From Saccoglossus kowalevskii (Eukaryota > Hemichordata > Enteropneusta > Harrimaniidae): 64,000 bases of DNA. A program made the position numbers and the translations under genes. The DNA lies in assembly GCF_000003605.2 (NCBI RefSeq), contig NW_003140820.1, forward strand, positions 217,160 to 281,159, in the 5' to 3' direction. Under the pieces are notes generated by a model. The model saw nothing but the letters and a program-made list of their open reading frames with translations. It did no database searches and was not told where the DNA came from. Numbering within the stretch: the stretch's first letter is position 1; each line of letters starts with the position of its first letter. Below are positions 22,501-34,106 of the stretch, in pieces.

Positions 22501-24953
22501 TATTTGTTTTTTGTTTCATGAAAAGTCTTCTCATGCATTTTTTTCTCTCAGACGAATAAAGATAACTGATGTTCCTACAGATACAGAAGAAAATACTGCC
22601 AACTTTTGTCACCAGATTTATCAATTTAAGGTAGAACTTTTTTTTTTATTTTCATTCGTATAAATATGATAGTTAGATCCTAATTCTGCTCTCAGTGTAC
22701 TGTCAGGTAGGCCAGGCAAACAAATAGTAATGTTTCTAGTTACGGTATCCATTGGTATCTTTAAAAAAAATAAAAAAGTAAAGAAAATACTATACGCACA
22801 TGTACATCAATTTTGCAAAAACAGATTGACTGTATGTAAATACAATACGCACATGTACATCAATTTTGCAAAAACAGATTGACTGTATGTAAATACAATA
22901 CGCACATGTACATCAATTTTGCAAAAACAGATTGACTGTATGTGAATCAGTAAATTTGAACATTTGTTTTGAAGTGTATTTGTATGTCAGTCAAAATCAA
23001 AGGCATAATAATTTTCATGCATCACAGCACCACATGGTAGTCAAAGATAATGAGAGTTCATACTAGTATCATGCATTGAGTGTTTTTCCAGGAAGAAGGG
23101 GTCAATGGGGGAGTAAATTGTAATTGTAATTTCTTCCTGGGCTTGGATAGTTATTAATCCAGTGATGTGATATTTCACTATTCTGCTTTATATGTCGTCC
23201 CTTTAATTATTAAATTGGTAATTTTTGTTTATTTGTATTTTTTTGTTTCAGGACAGAGCATATGAACATTTTCAGAAAAATCAAACATACGAAAATTTTG
23301 AAGGCGGCAAGTTCCATAAACATGTGATTCCAAGGCGTTATGCGTCCTTACTAATTGAGACGTTCTGGGTTTTAGTCCTCGCAGTTCCATCTTTTTATTA
23401 CTTTATAAGTCTGATGATAAACGGGTCTTTATGGGTGACTGTGACGGTGTTTGTCTTCATAGTGCTGTGTAAGTAATTGTAATAATAGCATATTCATCAT
23501 TTAATACAAGGTTATTACAAGAATACAAGTGATCATATTGACCAACGTCAGAGGTACATTACTTGGGGTTTGCAACGCGCATAGTACTGTATGGTGACAT
23601 CATGTCAAGATCTCATTCAAGTCTCATCTTGTAGATAGCGAAACTGATGCTACGATCTTCTGACATGACATAGGCGGTTTTTAATAAAACAATAAAACAT
23701 GTATTACCACATTCATAGTGAAAAAATGTAATACATTTCATACCGCAGTTCAGACAGAGATAACAAACCAAAATACACACTGTACAATACACCAGATTAG
23801 CCATGAACCATATTTAATATCTTCTTGACCTTGAGAAAAAAAATTGTGGTGGAACTAAGATTATTCTGCTGTATGATTTGATTTCTCGAAACCTAGCTGT
23901 CCTGTTCGTAATAGTGCCCTCAGTGTAACAAAACTCAATGACCCTTGAGAATACTCTCTACTGCACAGCGCCCTCTGTTGAAGAATTGATGAAACTTGCA
24001 AAATGTGTGCTCCTCAAGAATTTGACCAAAAACAATTTTTTTTTTAAATGAACACAAATATACCTGACAATTGTTGTCACATCTCTAGAATTTCAAGTAA
24101 TGTTTGAATACTTGATCCATAAGAGTCACATGAACTGGGATACAGTGAACCTGGTTTGTTTATGAAACAACATCTTGTTGACTTCTTGCCATTTTCATCA
24201 TCAACATCAACAAGTTCTTATTAAAAAAATTATTACTATTAGTGGATCAAGTAATTAAAATGTAGAAAAATAAATGACATAGGCTGTATGCACTTGTATC
24301 AATTTAGGCATGCATTGCTGACTATTTTGGTCATAAAATGGCTCCACAAACTATTTTAAACACCATATTTCAGGCATACATGCAGGGGTTTGACCATAGG
24401 TTCATCTGCTACGAATATTTGGACTGAATTTTTTGATCATCACGGTGGCTGTCTAAACTTGGTCTTGGAAAACACAAACATAGGCTCCTAACATATACCG
24501 TACATGTATGCTTGGTTGGTCCTTGCCTGGCAGATCAGTTCTTCAATAAAATTTTTTGATAATAAAATCAAATGGTGGGGGTAGTTTTTTCGTTACCCAG
24601 TGTTGTGTAGTAAATAAAACTTGAAGAAATTATGTGATGAGAGTGCTATAGGCGGCCGTGTGAATGCAATATACCGGTATGTGCAACAGGTTGAAAGGAA
24701 GCCCCTGGTCTGGTTGCATTCCCCTTATGTGAAGGCATATCAAAGGGGATATATCTGTTATGATATTCATAAAATACAAACACACAAGAGCTATGTAATC
24801 TCACAGATATCTATTTTTTTTGCAGCTGTTCTGTTGATACGTGCAATGATTTCTGTAACAGACAGACATCAAGGATCCACCTATGGAAAAGTAGCTCAGA
24901 AAGATGAAAACAACGGTATTGTTATGAATGGCAGTAATAAGAAAATACAATAG
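9659..24953 (+). CDS. 1-acylglycerol-3-phosphate acyltransferase, AGPAT3/AGPAT4 group
   Basis: The family moves an acyl chain from acyl-CoA to a lysophospholipid, classically lysophosphatidic acid, in ER or Golgi membranes. Coding exons are 9659-9839, then either 10649-10818 or 11219-11388, then 18617-18778, 19983-20136, 20505-20610, 22552-22630, 23252-23468 and 24826-24953. All borders are GT-AG and the sum is 1197 nt, i.e. 398 aa (human AGPAT4 is about 378). The start ATG at 9659 matches the vertebrate N-terminus in length; the TTG at 9623 does not. Seen in order: an N-terminal membrane segment (residues about 4-30); motif I NHX4D in the alternative exon; GWSWILLEMIFLRRDW (motif II); CEGTRFTESKKARS (motif III); LPRTKGF; VPAIYD (motif IV); two hydrophobic C-terminal stretches; and ISVTDRHQGSTYGK, equivalent to the vertebrate IGVTEI(D/E)KGS(A/S)YG. 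An acceptor at 9606 (tttacatgtag) implies an upstream non-coding exon. Orthology to AGPAT3 rather than AGPAT4 cannot be decided here. Confidence 0.95.
10373..10616 (+). repeat. TTTA microsatellite, about 240 bp
   Basis: About 60 units of TTTA/TTTATC with a few interruptions. It gives open frames in all three plus frames (repeating LFIY) that are not genes. It ends about 32 nt before the acceptor of AGPAT exon 2a. Confidence 0.97.
10649..10818 (+). CDS. Alternative catalytic exon 2a of the AGPAT gene
   Basis: This 170-nt exon completes the split codon C|AA (Gln) and adds 56 codons. It is flanked by the acceptor ttttctttgcaaag and the donor gtaagt. It encodes NWWSGSE followed by the motif I block LIILNHHDEIDWLFGW, then ends NVLG in phase 0, which joins ASKVFAKN of exon 3. 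The NHX4D motif is intact (N-H-H-D-E-I-D). The WWSG(S/T)E stretch is shared with vertebrate AGPAT3/4. The exon has the same length and phases as the one 400 nt downstream, with 24 of 57 residues identical by hand alignment. A long TTTA microsatellite ends about 32 nt before its acceptor. Confidence 0.88.
11219..11388 (+). CDS. Alternative catalytic exon 2b of the AGPAT gene
   Basis: This 170-nt exon has the same phases as exon 2a, with acceptor ctattctgacag and donor gtgagc. It encodes DSWSSSN, then GKETALVIMNHKFDVDWLFG, then DRYKLLG. The catalytic NHX4D is intact (N-H-K-F-D-V-D). Around motif I it is closer to vertebrate AGPAT3/4 (GKE..., NHKFEID or NHNFEID) than exon 2a is, but it has lost the WWSG(S/T)E form. 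If spliced directly after exon 2a it would read AAA TGG TGT ACT TGA and stop at the fifth codon, so the pair cannot be used in series. Confidence 0.9.
11389..18616 (+). other. Long AGPAT intron 2
   Basis: About 7.2 kb with no further copy of the catalytic exon seen (no second NHX4D/DWLFGW block). It holds one family 1 MITE, a short CCCT run near 13318-13345, a G-run near 15308 and a TA run near 15572. A donor-like cag|gtaggt at 15802 has no convincing exon in front of it. Confidence 0.5.
17058..17247. mobile_element. Foldback MITE family 1, copy 3 (reverse orientation)
   Basis: It begins TA|CTGTACTGCTTGGAATTT and ends gcgaaaataaagtattccac plus AG|TA. It is well preserved and lies in AGPAT intron 2. 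Confidence 0.75.
19402..19590 (-). mobile_element. HINE-1, copy 2 (3' end fragment)
   Basis: The reverse complement ends with the same GAGCTCC...GGAGCTAAAAA hairpin and CTAA terminus as the copy at the window start, preceded by part of one core unit. It lies in AGPAT intron 3. The match covers the terminal hairpin, the GACGGCAGG segment and the GAACAAATCTGAGA motif. Confidence 0.55.
20169..20372 (+). repeat. 49-bp tandem repeat with donor-like motifs
   Basis: ccaaagccac-type starts at 20169, 20218, 20267, 20316 and 20365, a constant 49-bp period. Each of the four units has a (g/a)tgagt motif resembling a 5' splice site. The array begins 33 nt after the real exon 4 donor of AGPAT. Confidence 0.9.
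20716..21946 (-). mobile_element. Helentron-like element HINE-2, copy A
   Basis: On the minus strand the element ends with a hairpin (aagtccccgtt ... aacggggact) followed by CTAA. Inside this is a GGAC-type microsatellite, then ~140-bp core units recognised by gccgactggcagccatcttg at 20923, 21063, 21336, 21478 and weaker ones after. The far boundary is set by loss of identity with copy B after tttaaatta. It lies in AGPAT intron 5, about 100 bp after exon 5. Reading frames in it (for example FWTCFVS...HSNLVHR) are repeat sequence, not genes. Confidence 0.6.
21976..22365. mobile_element. TTAA-type MITE split by a TA-type MITE
   Basis: It starts TTAAAGCAAAGGGATAGTCA and resembles 6982-7135 (cacctgtgcacatg, aattgagt, acgcaaaggctcatgg). 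The right part resumes at tatggccgtctatcgcatgc. The terminal TTAA on the right is not clear. Confidence 0.5.
22081..22309. mobile_element. TA-flanked MITE, family 4, nested in a TTAA-type MITE
   Basis: TA|CTGTAAAACATGTTGAAAA at the left and agacatgttttacag|TA at the right. Flanking sequence on both sides belongs to a TTAA element that begins at 21976, so this is a younger insertion. It lies in AGPAT intron 5. Confidence 0.65.
22793..22951 (+). repeat. 53-bp tandem repeat, three copies
   Basis: Units starting tacgcacatgtacatcaatt at 22793, 22846 and 22899, almost identical. In AGPAT intron 6. Confidence 0.9.
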
Positions 24954-25450
24954 ACTTGTATTATAGATAACTATAGATAGAAGTTTTTAAAAATGGTTGC
25001 CATGATGTTATGTTGGCTACATGGATAACTTTTTCTGATTATGAGATAAGAACTCTTAAAGAACAATTTTTAACAAATTGTCAGGATTTGTTTGAATAAT
25101 TACAAAACTATGTTACAATTACTCTGCCAGTATTGCTGAATTTCAAAATAGCTGCTTTGCATAATTATTGTCAACATGGCAATCATGATGTAATTTGCAT
25201 ACTTGGCTAACTTATTTGCATATAACAAATATAGAATTATTAGCTTACATTTAAAAATGGTGTTTTGCTGCTTTTATTGACTTATTTTCATATTGTTTTA
25301 AGGTGGTAATTAGCTTTACCGACCGATTTTCCTGAAGCAAGGTTTGAAACAAAAACTATGCAAACAAATTACTTGTTAAATTGTTTTTACATTAATGCTA
25401 AGCATTTCTAATACATGCAATGTACCATAACATAGCGGTATCTATAAACA

Positions 25451-25590
25451 CACATGACTTACCACAACCAATCATACTGCTTGTTTGGTTGTCACATGAC
25501 TCACACCAACCAATCATAATTCACGTTTCATTGTCACATGATTCATCACAACTAATCATAGTACTGGTTTGGACATCACATGGCTTTACA
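25451..25590 (+). repeat. 42-bp tandem repeat with CCAATCAT cores
   Basis: Units starting cacatg at 25451, 25493, 25535 and 25577. They carry (c/a)caaccaatcat-type sequence with moderate divergence and lie in the probable 3' UTR of the AGPAT gene. One similar unit occurs near 27478. Confidence 0.75.
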
Positions 25591-26990
25591 ACCAAGCATC
25601 TTAATGAAATTTGTCATGTGAGCTGCCCAATGTTGTGGTATAGTTCGAATGCATACAAATGAGTCGTCTGTGTGCCATAAAAATTAAATTCCGACTGCTG
25701 AGTTTTATTGGATATGTTTTACACTTTATGTATATTGCATTTTTTTTTTAAATTGTATAAATATTTTTAATTTAAAAAAGCAAAGTGATAGCTGTGACAA
25801 GTCTTTTAAATGCCGATAGTTCATCAACTCTTTTGATCGTTTTTTGTTTTTGCTTTTTCACTATTAAGAATGTCAGCTCATTACAAATACTGGTATTTCT
25901 CATTATTTATTTCTAAGCAAATCACATTGCATAAATTAGTGGTGTGTACTAAATGAATACCAACAAAACCAGTTCCATCTAGTTATTACCAACAAGCAAA
26001 TTAGACTGCTATATAGTCAACAGTCTTGTTGCTATGGTCATTTCAGTTGGAGTGATTTTGCTGTTAGTTTTTGGGTCAGCTTGAGAGAATACCTGCCTCT
26101 ATCTATCTGTAGGAGTCTTGCTGATAGTATTTTGCCAAACCAGAGGGCGGCAGGACTGTTATATATCTTTCTGACTCAACTGAGTTGAAAAAAAATTATC
26201 ATGTTTTAAAAGTTAAGTGGTATATAATTATTAATTTAGACAAGTCTTTCAGGATAAAATGTATAATTATTGTTTGAAAAAATGACAAAAATGGACCATT
26301 TTGAAATTTTTGTTGCAATTCATGTTGAAGCATTATTCATGAAAAAATAAATGTTTGTTAGATTTTGGGACAGACATATGTACCAGATTAATGGCTACAT
26401 CTGATTTTTTTTTTACCATGCATATACGTACAGACGTAACAAAACTACCAGTAATTTTAAAGTTATGCTGACGAAACCTTTTTACTATAGGAATCAAAGG
26501 TAACTAGCACAGGAATTGCCATGGTTGTATGACAAATTGTTTGTACAAAATAGTGATCAAAAGCATGAAATTAGGTCTTATGATAAAAGCCACATAAATC
26601 TGGTGAAAAGTTTTAATTGTGGCCAAATACTTTAGTGTATGAAGCCGGTAACTGGACAGGGTGGTGAGAATTAGCATAACTTGTTTGCTATGAATTTCAT
26701 TTTGAATCCTGCCTTATTTGGAATTCATATTTCCTAATAAGGTAGTGATGTAATTTACACACATTGGCTATGAAAAACACTTTTAATTCAATATTCAAAG
26801 ATTCTAATGTGAATATTAATCTAACCAACGATTCTAGATTTGTTGCAACTTGTGTGATAAAGATCTGAGGTCAAGGGTCGCATAATTATATTTTCATTGG
26901 TTCCTATTCATATTAGCATAATCATTCATGAACTATAAATCTAGAAATTGAGATTATAAATGAAGTCCATGTATATGTGAGCATTAGAGC

Positions 26991-27132
26991 TTAAATCGGG
27001 GGAGTTGTCACTTGCGCATGCATAAGATGGCCATTGCATGTCATTGTTTACCCATGAGCCTCTGCGTTTTTAGCATGTGTTATTGTCGCTTGGGACTCAA
27101 TGTATGCGCAGGTGAGGACTCTCCTGCTTTAA
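26991..27132. mobile_element. TTAA-type MITE, same group as 6982-7135
   Basis: TTAAATCGGGGGAGTTGTCA at the left and gaggactctcctgcTTTAA at the right. The interior holds gcgcatgcataagatggcca and tgggactcaatgtatgcgca. It explains the small open frame here. Confidence 0.6.
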
Positions 27133-28299
27133 GCTTCACAGTTGTTGCTAAAGTAAACAATGTATTTTGCTCAGATTGTATACGTTTCGTGGGACACATT
27201 AAACATGACATGTTGGATTCTTCAATATTGCCAATAACAGTATTTTATATAGGTATTCAGGCTAATAATATAGCAGGGAGATATTTCAGAATTCATGCTG
27301 TTTTCATGCATAATCTTATTAGTATGCAACATGTACAGAATGTATGAGAAAAAAATCATGTCTAATTCAAGGGCTATTTTAAGCTGTATAATACTTTTTT
27401 TTTGCTTGGAATTTATTTTTGTTGACACTGTAGATCAGCAAAGATTGAATCTAGTTACAATACTTATTTTCTCCAGTGGTGACTCACTACAACCAATCAT
27501 AGTGCTCATTCCAACTAAAATAAAGTAGTCTACAGTAAGAGACCTTGGATGCAAATGGTGGCAAGACACAAGACTTGTTTTCGCCCTTCAAATACTTTTC
27601 TTCCATCATAAAGTCTACTGTTCCGAATATTATGATTACATAGAAAGAAAGAAACATTTGAAGGGCAAAGTCAAGTCACATGGTTATCCCATTCTCAGCG
27701 AGATCTTGTAGCGATTTGCATCAAAGGTCAACTTAGATCAATACAGGGTAAACTGATCTGATTCAGGATTTTGAAACAAAACTATGTTCACTATTAAAAA
27801 ATCCTTATTGTTGTAATTTGTTGGCTTCTTGCAGTTTGTTGTTTGATTAAAATTTTACTGTTAAAGCAAAACTTGTTCAATCGATTTATTTTAAAAAAGG
27901 GCCGAAATATTATAAGAAAAAAAAATTGTATTGTTTGAAAGGTTGAATTATTAATATTATTTATGTTAATGTGATTGTGAAATCACTGATGCCAATGGAA
28001 GTAATTTTTGTTTAGAAGAAAGTGTGAAACTTAAAAAAAAAATCAAAAACTCAAAGGTGTAACTAGTTTTATTTCTTGACCACATGAAAAAAGATCATGA
28101 TGGCTTGATAGAATCTCAATGTGCCCATTTCCTGCCAAATGGTTGAATGTATTTTTCGCAAAAATGGGGTAGTCCATCACCCTCCTATCTGAAACTACAG
28201 CATTGATGGTACTAACATTTTTTTCAATACAGGAAATTAGAATTCTCACTTTGGGAGTGAAATTCAACTGAGGTTGATTTATCCCAATAAAGTCGTATT

Positions 28300-30630
28300 G
28301 AAAAATTTGCTTGCGTCTTCATTATCTCTCGCTATTCAGCGATATCACACACCCCGGGGTCTTTCCTGCCCAGTGAAAAGATGTTGCGTATTGATTAAAG
28401 CAATGTATTCGTCTGTTTACATCGGTTACCATAACAGCCAATGATTGATTCCTATATGGATTTCCAATTATGAGAAGGTTGTTATAAAATCCAATAAAAC
28501 TCTCTCACATATGCCTTTAACAAGAATGCCCTTCAGTGTGCAATAACCAGGACATCAAATTTAAACGATATCTCAGTCGTTTGTTAAATCATTCGTAGCA
28601 ATTTTAACTGCTCATTTGTACATTTCTATTTTTACCAAGTTATTTTTCCCTGTATAAGAGGGCTTAAAACTCTATAAATTAAATCTTTAAGAACAATTAC
28701 AATAGAACTGGTAAAAATCTATAAATTTAAAAACCAGTGAATATGATTAAATATTGATAGAGTGAAATTAAATATTCGTGAAAAGTAATGCTTTTACAGT
28801 AAGTACTACAGGAGATTCTAGAAATACAATTTATAAATTCGGTTTGATGTAATTAAAACTGGTGAAAAAAAATTGTGTTTTTGAGGACAAAATTTCATCA
28901 TGGTTTTGGACTCCCTATCTTGTATTAAATTGTCTTTTCTGTGCAAATGATTAGATAATTCACAAGTACATGTATTAATAAGTTTTATCAACAATGGCCT
29001 GTACATGCAAACTCGGTGAATTTTTTTTCTCACTAAATAATTTTTTTTGTCGCACTGTGTTGTGCATTTCGCAGTTTAATATATCTTGAAGGGGAAGTTA
29101 CACCATGTGGCTCTATACACAGTTTTTTATAACCAATAATTATTGTACTGTGGTCCTATAACTGAGAGCGCCAAATAAAAATCAACTATCGCAACCTGCA
29201 GCAACACAAATCTGCATAATTTATTCCATATTTTTTTTTTTTTTTTTAATTTTGGCATAAACTAAAATAAACTTTATATAAAATATTGCTACACCAAACA
29301 TTTAGACATTTTTGTGGGAAGGACTATGGCATTTAAATCTACACTTTAAGTTGCAATTGTGATATTGTATTTCTACAAACAAGCCATGCGGATTGCTTCA
29401 TTTACATGCGCTTTACTTATTTATTAGTAAATATCAGAATCTCATAAAATAAAATGATATTTATCATTAAACACAGAATAATGCATAAATAAATTAAGCA
29501 GTTTAATCATTTCAATAGTACGTTTTAATTTTATACATATTTATTTTATTTTTCTCTGATGGTTATAATGCATAATTTTTTCCAGATTTTTTAGTGGGTA
29601 AAATCTCTAATTGATCTTTATACTGAATAAAATGAAATAAAAAATATATCATCCTCGTAAAACACTTTTAAATTCCGAGTACTGCTAAGTGCAAATTTAC
29701 TACACCAGGCGAGAACTGAATAGGACATCCTAACAGGATATAACAACTAATTGCAAGGTGAGGAGTTGACTGTTACAAACTCTGGGGCAGAAAAAAGAAT
29801 TAAAGCTAATATATAAATAAAAACACGTTTGATAAAAGTTAAAAACAAATTTAAGAAAAACAAATAATTTTGCAGTATTTCCACCACCACTCTTTCCTCC
29901 CATAATGCATTGTACATTATCTTAAAAGCATACTGTACACAACAGTAAAATATTTAATTGCCCTCATAATAAAAGTCAGCATTATGTTTGCTGTAAGAGG
30001 AGAGGAATGCTTATAAACTGGGAGCTGCTGATTTAAACCTGGAACTTGAAAACAATAATTTATGAAATCACAAATCGAGCAGTATACGTACATCCTGACG
30101 TACATCCTGACGTACATCCTGACATCCTAAATCCACAAACACTGACAGCAAATCCTTTAATCTCTGCACAGTTCTAGAGAGATTCAATTTATGAATCACA
30201 CGTTTTAACCATAATGAATTCACAGCTATATATATATCCATTGCCATTTCAGCTCTGCTGCCTTGTAACCATAGTTTCCTGAAACTGAAGTGAGCATTTC
30301 ACCGTTATTTATAGACATTCTCATTTCATCAATAGAATAAGAATTTTTGCATGTAGTGTTTCATATTTTTTCCCTAGAGTGTCGATAAGAAATGTAAATA
30401 ATGTACAAGGAAAAAATCTTTGTTAATATTTTTGTCACTTATATAAATGAAAATTTTGTTGATTGTTATAGTAAATTTAAGCAATTAATATCTTATCATT
30501 AAAGAGGCAATGAATTAGTTATTCAAAATTGCTTTATTTTATATACAGCAAATGTAACCCTGATAAATATATACAGGTAATTTGAAGCACACTAGCATTT
30601 TCATTTCATTAGATAAATAAGGTTGTTTTC
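28300..30630. other. Gene-free AT-rich stretch
   Basis: No exon or element with clear ends recognised. There is a degraded family 3 MITE near 28690-28800 and a short 13-bp repeat (cgtacatcctga units) at about 30087-30125. Confidence 0.4.
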
Positions 30631-30953
30631 ATTGTTTCATTGGGTAAACACTACTGTCTTCATTATTGTATTGGATGAGCAATTTGTTTTTATTATTTCA
30701 TTGAATGAACACTGCTGTTTTCATTATTCAATTGGATGAGCAATGTTATTGTTTTTTTTATTTCATTGGTTAACACTGTTGTTTTCATTATTTAATTGGA
30801 TGAGCAATTTGTTTTTATTATTTCATTGAATGAACACTGGATGAGCAATGTTATTGTTTTTTTATTTCATTGGATGAACACTGTTGTTTTCATTATTTAA
30901 TTGGATGAGCAATTTGTTTTTATTATTTCATTGAATGAACACTGCTGTTTTCA

Positions 30954-31575
30954 NNNNNNNNNNNNNNNNNNNNNNNNNNNNNNNNNNNNNNNNNNNNNNN
31001 NNNNNNNNNNNNNNNNNNNNNNNNNNNNNNNNNNNNNNNNNNNNNNNNNNNNNNNNNNNNNNNNNNNNNNNNNNNNNNNNNNNNNNNNNNNNNNNNNNNN
31101 NNNNNNNNNNNNNNNNNNNNNNNNNNNNNNNNNNNNNNNNNNNNNNNNNNNNNNNNNNNNNNNNNNNNNNNNNNNNNNNNNNNNNNNNNNNNNNNNNNNN
31201 NNNNNNNNNNNNNNNNNNNNNNNNNNNNNNNNNNNNNNNNNNNNNNNNNNNNNNNNNNNNNNNNNNNNNNNNNNNNNNNNNNNNNNNNNNNNNNNNNNNN
31301 NNNNNNNNNNNNNNNNNNNNNNNNNNNNNNNNNNNNNNNNNNNNNNNNNNNNNNNNNNNNNNNNNNNNNNNNNNNNNNNNNNNNNNNNNNNNNNNNNNNN
31401 NNNNNNNNNNNNNNNNNNNNNNNNNNNNNNNNNNNNNNNNNNNNNNNNNNNNNNNNNNNNNNNNNNNNNNNNNNNNNNNNNNNNNNNNNNNNNNNNNNNN
31501 NNNNNNNNNNNNNNNNNNNNNNNNNNNNNNNNNNNNNNNNNNNNNNNNNNNNNNNNNNNNNNNNNNNNNNNNNNN
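30954..31575. other. Assembly gap (622 N)
   Basis: Run of N. Left flank is the 31-bp array, right flank is the inside of HINE-2. No feature can be called inside it. Confidence 1.
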
Positions 31576-32269
31576 CCGTTCATTCTTTGCATGTGCCTAG
31601 TACCTTATGTGGGACATATGCACATGCAGTGGTTTAGCGATTCCATTCAAAATGGCCGACTGGCAGCCATCTTGTTTTTTGAAAATGTTATATTTTGGAC
31701 ATGCTTTGTCAGTTGTCATTCAAACTTGGTACATAGATTATACATGTTAGGATACATGTCCATGACGATTTATTTTGCAATTGGATCAAAGATGGTCGAC
31801 TGGCAGGCATCTTGTTTTTGTTTTTTTATGCGGTATCTTGGACGTGCTCTGTCAGTTTTCATTCAAATTTGGCACATACATGTACTTTATACATGTTAGG
31901 ATGCATGTCCATGACAATTTGTTTCAAAATCTGGTCAAGGATGGCCGATTGACAGCCATCTGACTTTTTGGCCTTACTACTATATTTCCACAATTTATGT
32001 ACCATTTTCATTCGTATTTGGCACATACATCATACATATCAGTGTGTTTCATAATCAGATCAAAGATGGCTGAATAACGGCTGTTTTTATTTTGGCTATA
32101 TTACTATGACACGAAACAAGTGTTTTAATGTAAATAAACAATCTGTTGTATACGCCACTTGGAACTCAAGTTTCAAGGACACGCTCGCGACAACCCCTCC
32201 GCTTTAATATGACGAGCACAAAAAGAACTTAACGGGGACTGTGTCATTTTCAATGACTTGTTTAAATTA
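31576..32269 (-). mobile_element. HINE-2, copy B (partly lost in an assembly gap)
   Basis: This is nearly identical to 21257-21946 with scattered substitutions. Its terminal-hairpin end should fall inside the gap before 31576. The right end joins the 31-bp tandem array exactly where identity with copy A stops. If it is full length like copy A, it would begin near 31037, which agrees with the 622-N gap size. Confidence 0.65.
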
Positions 32270-32999
32270 GGTGAGCAATGTTTTTTTTATTTCATTGGAT
32301 GAACACTGCTGTTTTCATTATTTAATTGGGTGAGCAACGTTGTTGTTTTTTATTTCATTGGATGAACACTGCTGTTTTTATTATTTAATTGGTGAGCAAT
32401 GTTTTTTTGTTATTTCTATGGATGAACACTGCTGTTTTCATTTATTTAATTGGATGAGCAATGTGTGTTTATTATTTCATTGGATGAACACTGCTGTTTT
32501 CATTATTTAATTGGATGAGCAACGTTGTTGTTTTTTATTTCATTGGATGAACACTGCTGTTTGTATTATTTAATGGGTGAGCAATGTTTTTTTTATTATT
32601 TAAATGGGTGAGCAATGTGTTTTTATTATTTAAATGGATGAACACTGCTGTTTTTATTATTTAAATGGATGAACACTGCTGTTTTTATTATTTAAATGGA
32701 TGAACACTGCTGTTTTTATTATTTAAATGGATGAACACTGCTGTTTTTATTATTTAAATGGATGAACACTGCTGTTTTTATTATTTAAATGGATGAACAC
32801 TGCTGTTTTTATTATTTAAATGGATGAACACTGCTGTTTTTATTATTTAAATGGATGAACACTGCTGTTTTTATTATTTAAATGGGTGAACACTGCTGTT
32901 TTTATTATTTAAATGGGTGAACACTGCTGTTTTCATTATTTAATTGGATGAGCAATGTGTTTTTATTATTTCATTGGATGAACAGTGCTCTTAGTGTTC

Positions 33000-33230
33000 A
33001 TTTCATGATGACATCTTTATTTCTCTAATTTTGATGAATATTTTTGTCATTTTTGATAAAAAGTGATAGTTTCGACTTTCTTTCGAAGTATGATTGTTTT
33101 GATTTTATACATATAGGTACCTCAGGTGGACCTCTCACAGATTTGTTCAATTCGTGATGATAGCTTCAATTCGCTGATTTTGATGAATATTTTAAATGTC
33201 AGCTAAGAGGCTTCTTGTTTTTTTGGACTT
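33000..33230 (-). mobile_element. HINE-1, copy 3 (core units only)
   Basis: On the minus strand about one and a half core units can be read (GAACAAATCTGTGAGAGG, CAAAAATATTCATCAAAATT, AGTCGAAACTATCACTTTTT). No terminal hairpin is present. It directly abuts the end of the 31-bp tandem array, so it may have been the array's neighbour before expansion. Confidence 0.5.
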
Positions 33231-33583
33231 CTTTTGATATACAACAACTAGTACTAAATAAAAGTACTGAGATGCTGCCAACAGATTTAAAACCCATATC
33301 TTTAATTGTGCAGGATGATCTTCATTGTTTGTGTTGTGTGCACTCAAGTTTTGTGTTCTATTGAAATCTAATTTCTGAAGGTTCATTTGTTCTCAGTTTA
33401 ATCTGGGCAATTACACGAGTCTTTGTGCACTGTAGTTAACGGGCAAACAAAATTCTGGTCAATTTGAACTGAGTAATAATTACGTGTACATGATGTATAT
33501 AGAGAAGCGAATATATAACAATGCTAATTAGAACAGTAAATGGTGATGACACTGTCGTTATATTGAAATGTATGTGTACATAA

Positions 33584-33892
33584 TTAAAGGGGATTGGTTG
33601 TCGAGCTGCGCACATGTGCGATATTTGTGTTGATAAACATTGATTTTTCCACAATCCAGTGCACTCTTCTAATGAAAATCACAAGTATGAGGTTTGACCT
33701 GGGTGCGACTTGCACTAATTACCGCCAATGACTCCTTCGATACCTTCCAATCACCTAAAAAAATATCTAATTAAAACTTGGTAACGTCTCAGTTTGTACT
33801 CGTTGATCTGCGCAACAGTCAACGTCGCCATCTTTGTTAATATGAGATCCATATTTCTCGCACATGCGAGGCACGACGACTACCGCCCTTTA
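33584..33892. mobile_element. TTAA-type MITE, longer 309-bp variant
   Basis: TTAAAGGGGATTGGTTGTCG at the left, acgacgactaccgcccTTTAA at the right, with internal gcgcacatgtgcg and gcacatgcgagg. Confidence 0.55.
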
Positions 33893-34106
33893 ATCTATTA
33901 ATCAAATTAGTAGTTGCAACATATGTGGTCAGTTTAGTTCAAAGCACTTAAATTGCTTGTAATAGTGACGAAATTGATATACATGTAGTCACCAATTACG
34001 TTTTAGTTTCCAATGCAAATAATCACTGTCAAGTTCCCACAATGCAACACATCATCAAATTTACTATCACCTCAGTTACATCTAAGTACTTGTACTACAT
34101 ATTGAC

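Larger units (their letters stand above)
24954..28300 (+). other. Probable 3' UTR and downstream region of the AGPAT gene
   Basis: AT-rich, no coding exon recognised. An AATAAA at about 28286 (cccaataaagtcg) is one candidate poly(A) signal; whether transcription runs that far is unknown. It contains the 42-bp repeat and one TTAA MITE. Confidence 0.35.
30630..32985. repeat. 31-bp satellite array interrupted by HINE-2 and a gap
   Basis: Units of the form tggatgaacactgctgtttt plus tattatttaa are repeated in tandem. In 30630-30953 and 32269-32620 two alternating variants occur (gatgagcaat... and gatgaacactg...). From about 32630 to 32940 about ten copies of one 31-bp unit are almost identical, a sign of recent amplification. 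HINE-2 copy B splits the array. Confidence 0.85.

Noticed and set aside
30901-31899. Long open frames across the first N gap
   Set aside because: They consist of unknown bases plus HINE-2 repeat sequence; the visible residues recur in the copy at 20859-21580.
32630-32940. Regular 31-bp repeats as a CRISPR array
   Set aside because: Units are contiguous with no spacers, and the DNA is animal.
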